Assembly (NCBI GenBank): GCA_026770615.1
Contig: MU631487.1
Coordinates: 161,119-178,497, forward strand
Length of the DNA stretch: 17,379 nt
Reading direction: 5' to 3'
Source of the DNA: Pavlovales sp. CCMP2436
Taxonomy: Eukaryota; Haptophyta; Pavlovophyceae; Pavlovales
Shown here: positions 16,673 through 17,379 of the stretch, in pieces
How positions within the stretch are numbered: the first letter of the stretch is position 1
Layout of the letters: every line of letters starts with the position of its first letter
Made by a program: the position numbers and the translations under genes
Notes under the pieces: model-generated
Told to the model about the DNA's origin: nothing
The model's input: the letters and a program-made list of their open reading frames with translations, nothing else
Databases searched by the model: none

Positions 16673-17218
16673 CCGGCTCTTAGAAAATGAGTAACGTACG
16701 AAGAGTATTCGTGGGGCCCCGGACCAGAGGCCCGTGGGGGGCCGGGGCCCAGGGCATACGTTCTTCGTGGGGCCCTGAGCGAAAGATAACACTAACAGTG
16801 CGACGCGCGCGTTCGCCGTTTGTATTTTATTATAATAAACAAAAGAAGTAGTTCCGCACGTAGCGCGCAACTACGCGCACGCGCGCACGCGCGCAGCGCG
16901 TGCGCCGCGCGCGCCGCGCGCGCGGCACTACGCGCGTTTGCAAACGTAATATATGCACACAGCAGCCTTAGACAACATTCCCTCAAACTTTCAGAGCCAA
17001 TGGAGCTGTTGACCAAGAGTTATGGCCAATAACCATTTTTTGTTTTTAACTTCGAGTTAACAATGAAGTTCTAATTCTAACTAGGTAGTAACTGTAAACA
17101 TCTATTTTTGAACTGTGTCTAGTGTGCGCGCGTAGCTTCGGTGCCGGGCGCACGGGAAATTAGTGAACGCGGAGGTGCGCGAATGATATGCAAAATATAT
17201 ATATATATAAATGCGGGC
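16673..17218 (-). repeat. Right inverted arm
   Basis: Reverse complement of the left arm without the 225-nt insertion. It keeps the GGGGCCCC block (about 16712-16780), the alternating CG tract (about 16870-16930) and the AT microsatellite next to AATGCGGGC at the outer end. Confidence 0.85.
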
Positions 17219-17220
17219 TC

Positions 17221-17379
17221 GTTCGACAATGGCTCCTACAACTTGGGGCCATTCCTCGCTTCGAGCTGCGCCGTCGCCAAGGGTGCATATGCAGCGTGGG
17301 CGGAGCTCCAAGCACGTGTAGCCCCCACTGGCAGCCTAACCCCCGCGTCAGGCCCCCTTGCGCAACCCTTCTCCTCTAT
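17221..17379 (+). CDS. Partial unrecognised ORF running off the window
   Basis: Directly beyond the right arm a frame is open to the window end. It encodes FDNGSYNLGPFLASSCAVA, then AAWAELQARVAPTGS and a Pro/Ser-rich stretch. It has no start codon here, so the arm may have inserted into a gene. The composition looks protein-like, but the length (53 codons) is too short for certainty. Confidence 0.3.

Larger units (their letters stand above)
14857..17218. mobile_element. Long-inverted-repeat structure enclosing a gene fragment
   Basis: Arms at 14857-15626 and 16673-17218 are inverted copies of one another (about 546 nt apart from an insertion in the left arm). They include matched tracts such as GCATATCATTCGCGCACCTC, AACTCGAAGTTAAAAAC and AGTTCCGCACGTAGCGCGC. 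The interior (15627-16672) holds the 3' part of the gene whose 5' part lies left of the left arm. This could be one fold-back type element or two oppositely oriented insertions of one repeat. No transposase is visible and no clear target duplication was found at the outer ends. Confidence 0.6.

Noticed and set aside
16364..16870. Minus-strand 168-codon ORF
   Set aside because: It spans the tandem repeat and part of the inverted arm, and its translation is low complexity from those repeats.

Overview
The window looks like nuclear DNA of a unicellular eukaryote, most likely an alga. Coding stretches are very GC-rich, introns are AT-rich with GT-AG borders, proteins carry long alanine runs, and there are leucine-rich repeats of the 'NKIGD.GAVGLGKALE' kind common in haptophyte and related algal genomes. 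The exact lineage cannot be fixed by eye. I recognised no rRNA, tRNA or CRISPR array.

Layout. (1) 1-6131, minus strand: one large intron-rich gene for a MARCH6/Doa10/TEB4-type membrane E3 ubiquitin ligase. I can trace eight exons; the 3' end lies beyond base 1. Its introns carry an unusual pattern: degraded tandem copies of the preceding exon's 3' end, splice donor included, at four exons. (2) 6132-8200: largely gene-poor, with direct repeats, a structured stem-loop repeat and a family of short palindromes. (3) 8201-8891, minus: a PIF/Harbinger transposase remnant with an in-frame TAG, and an unrecognised ORF. (4) 8935-9811: a broken leucine-rich-repeat gene in which an internal block of about 270 nt is inverted exactly between two short palindromes. 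(5) 9876-14144: a cluster of selfish-element or virus-like genes: a Cys/His-rich HNH/endonuclease-VII-like ORF, a zinc-ribbon HNH nuclease, a divergently placed fragment of a TV-Pol (family-A-related polymerase) joined to the start of a D5-type primase-helicase, and a RING-like gene broken by a TAG and a frameshift. The TV-Pol/helicase architecture is that of virophages, Polinton-like viruses and related transposons, so this is probably an eroded endogenous element. (6) 14398-17379: a repeat-containing gene of unknown function split by one arm of a pair of long inverted repeats (about 546 nt each, one enlarged by a secondary insertion), then a partial ORF at the window edge.

Only the ubiquitin ligase looks like a standard housekeeping gene (ER-associated degradation). 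Everything from about 6.9 kb rightward reads as accessory DNA built from mobile-element and viral remnants at different stages of decay. Three apparent TAG stops fall where glutamine is expected or possible. This is reported as a checkable oddity; ordinary decay is the simpler explanation.
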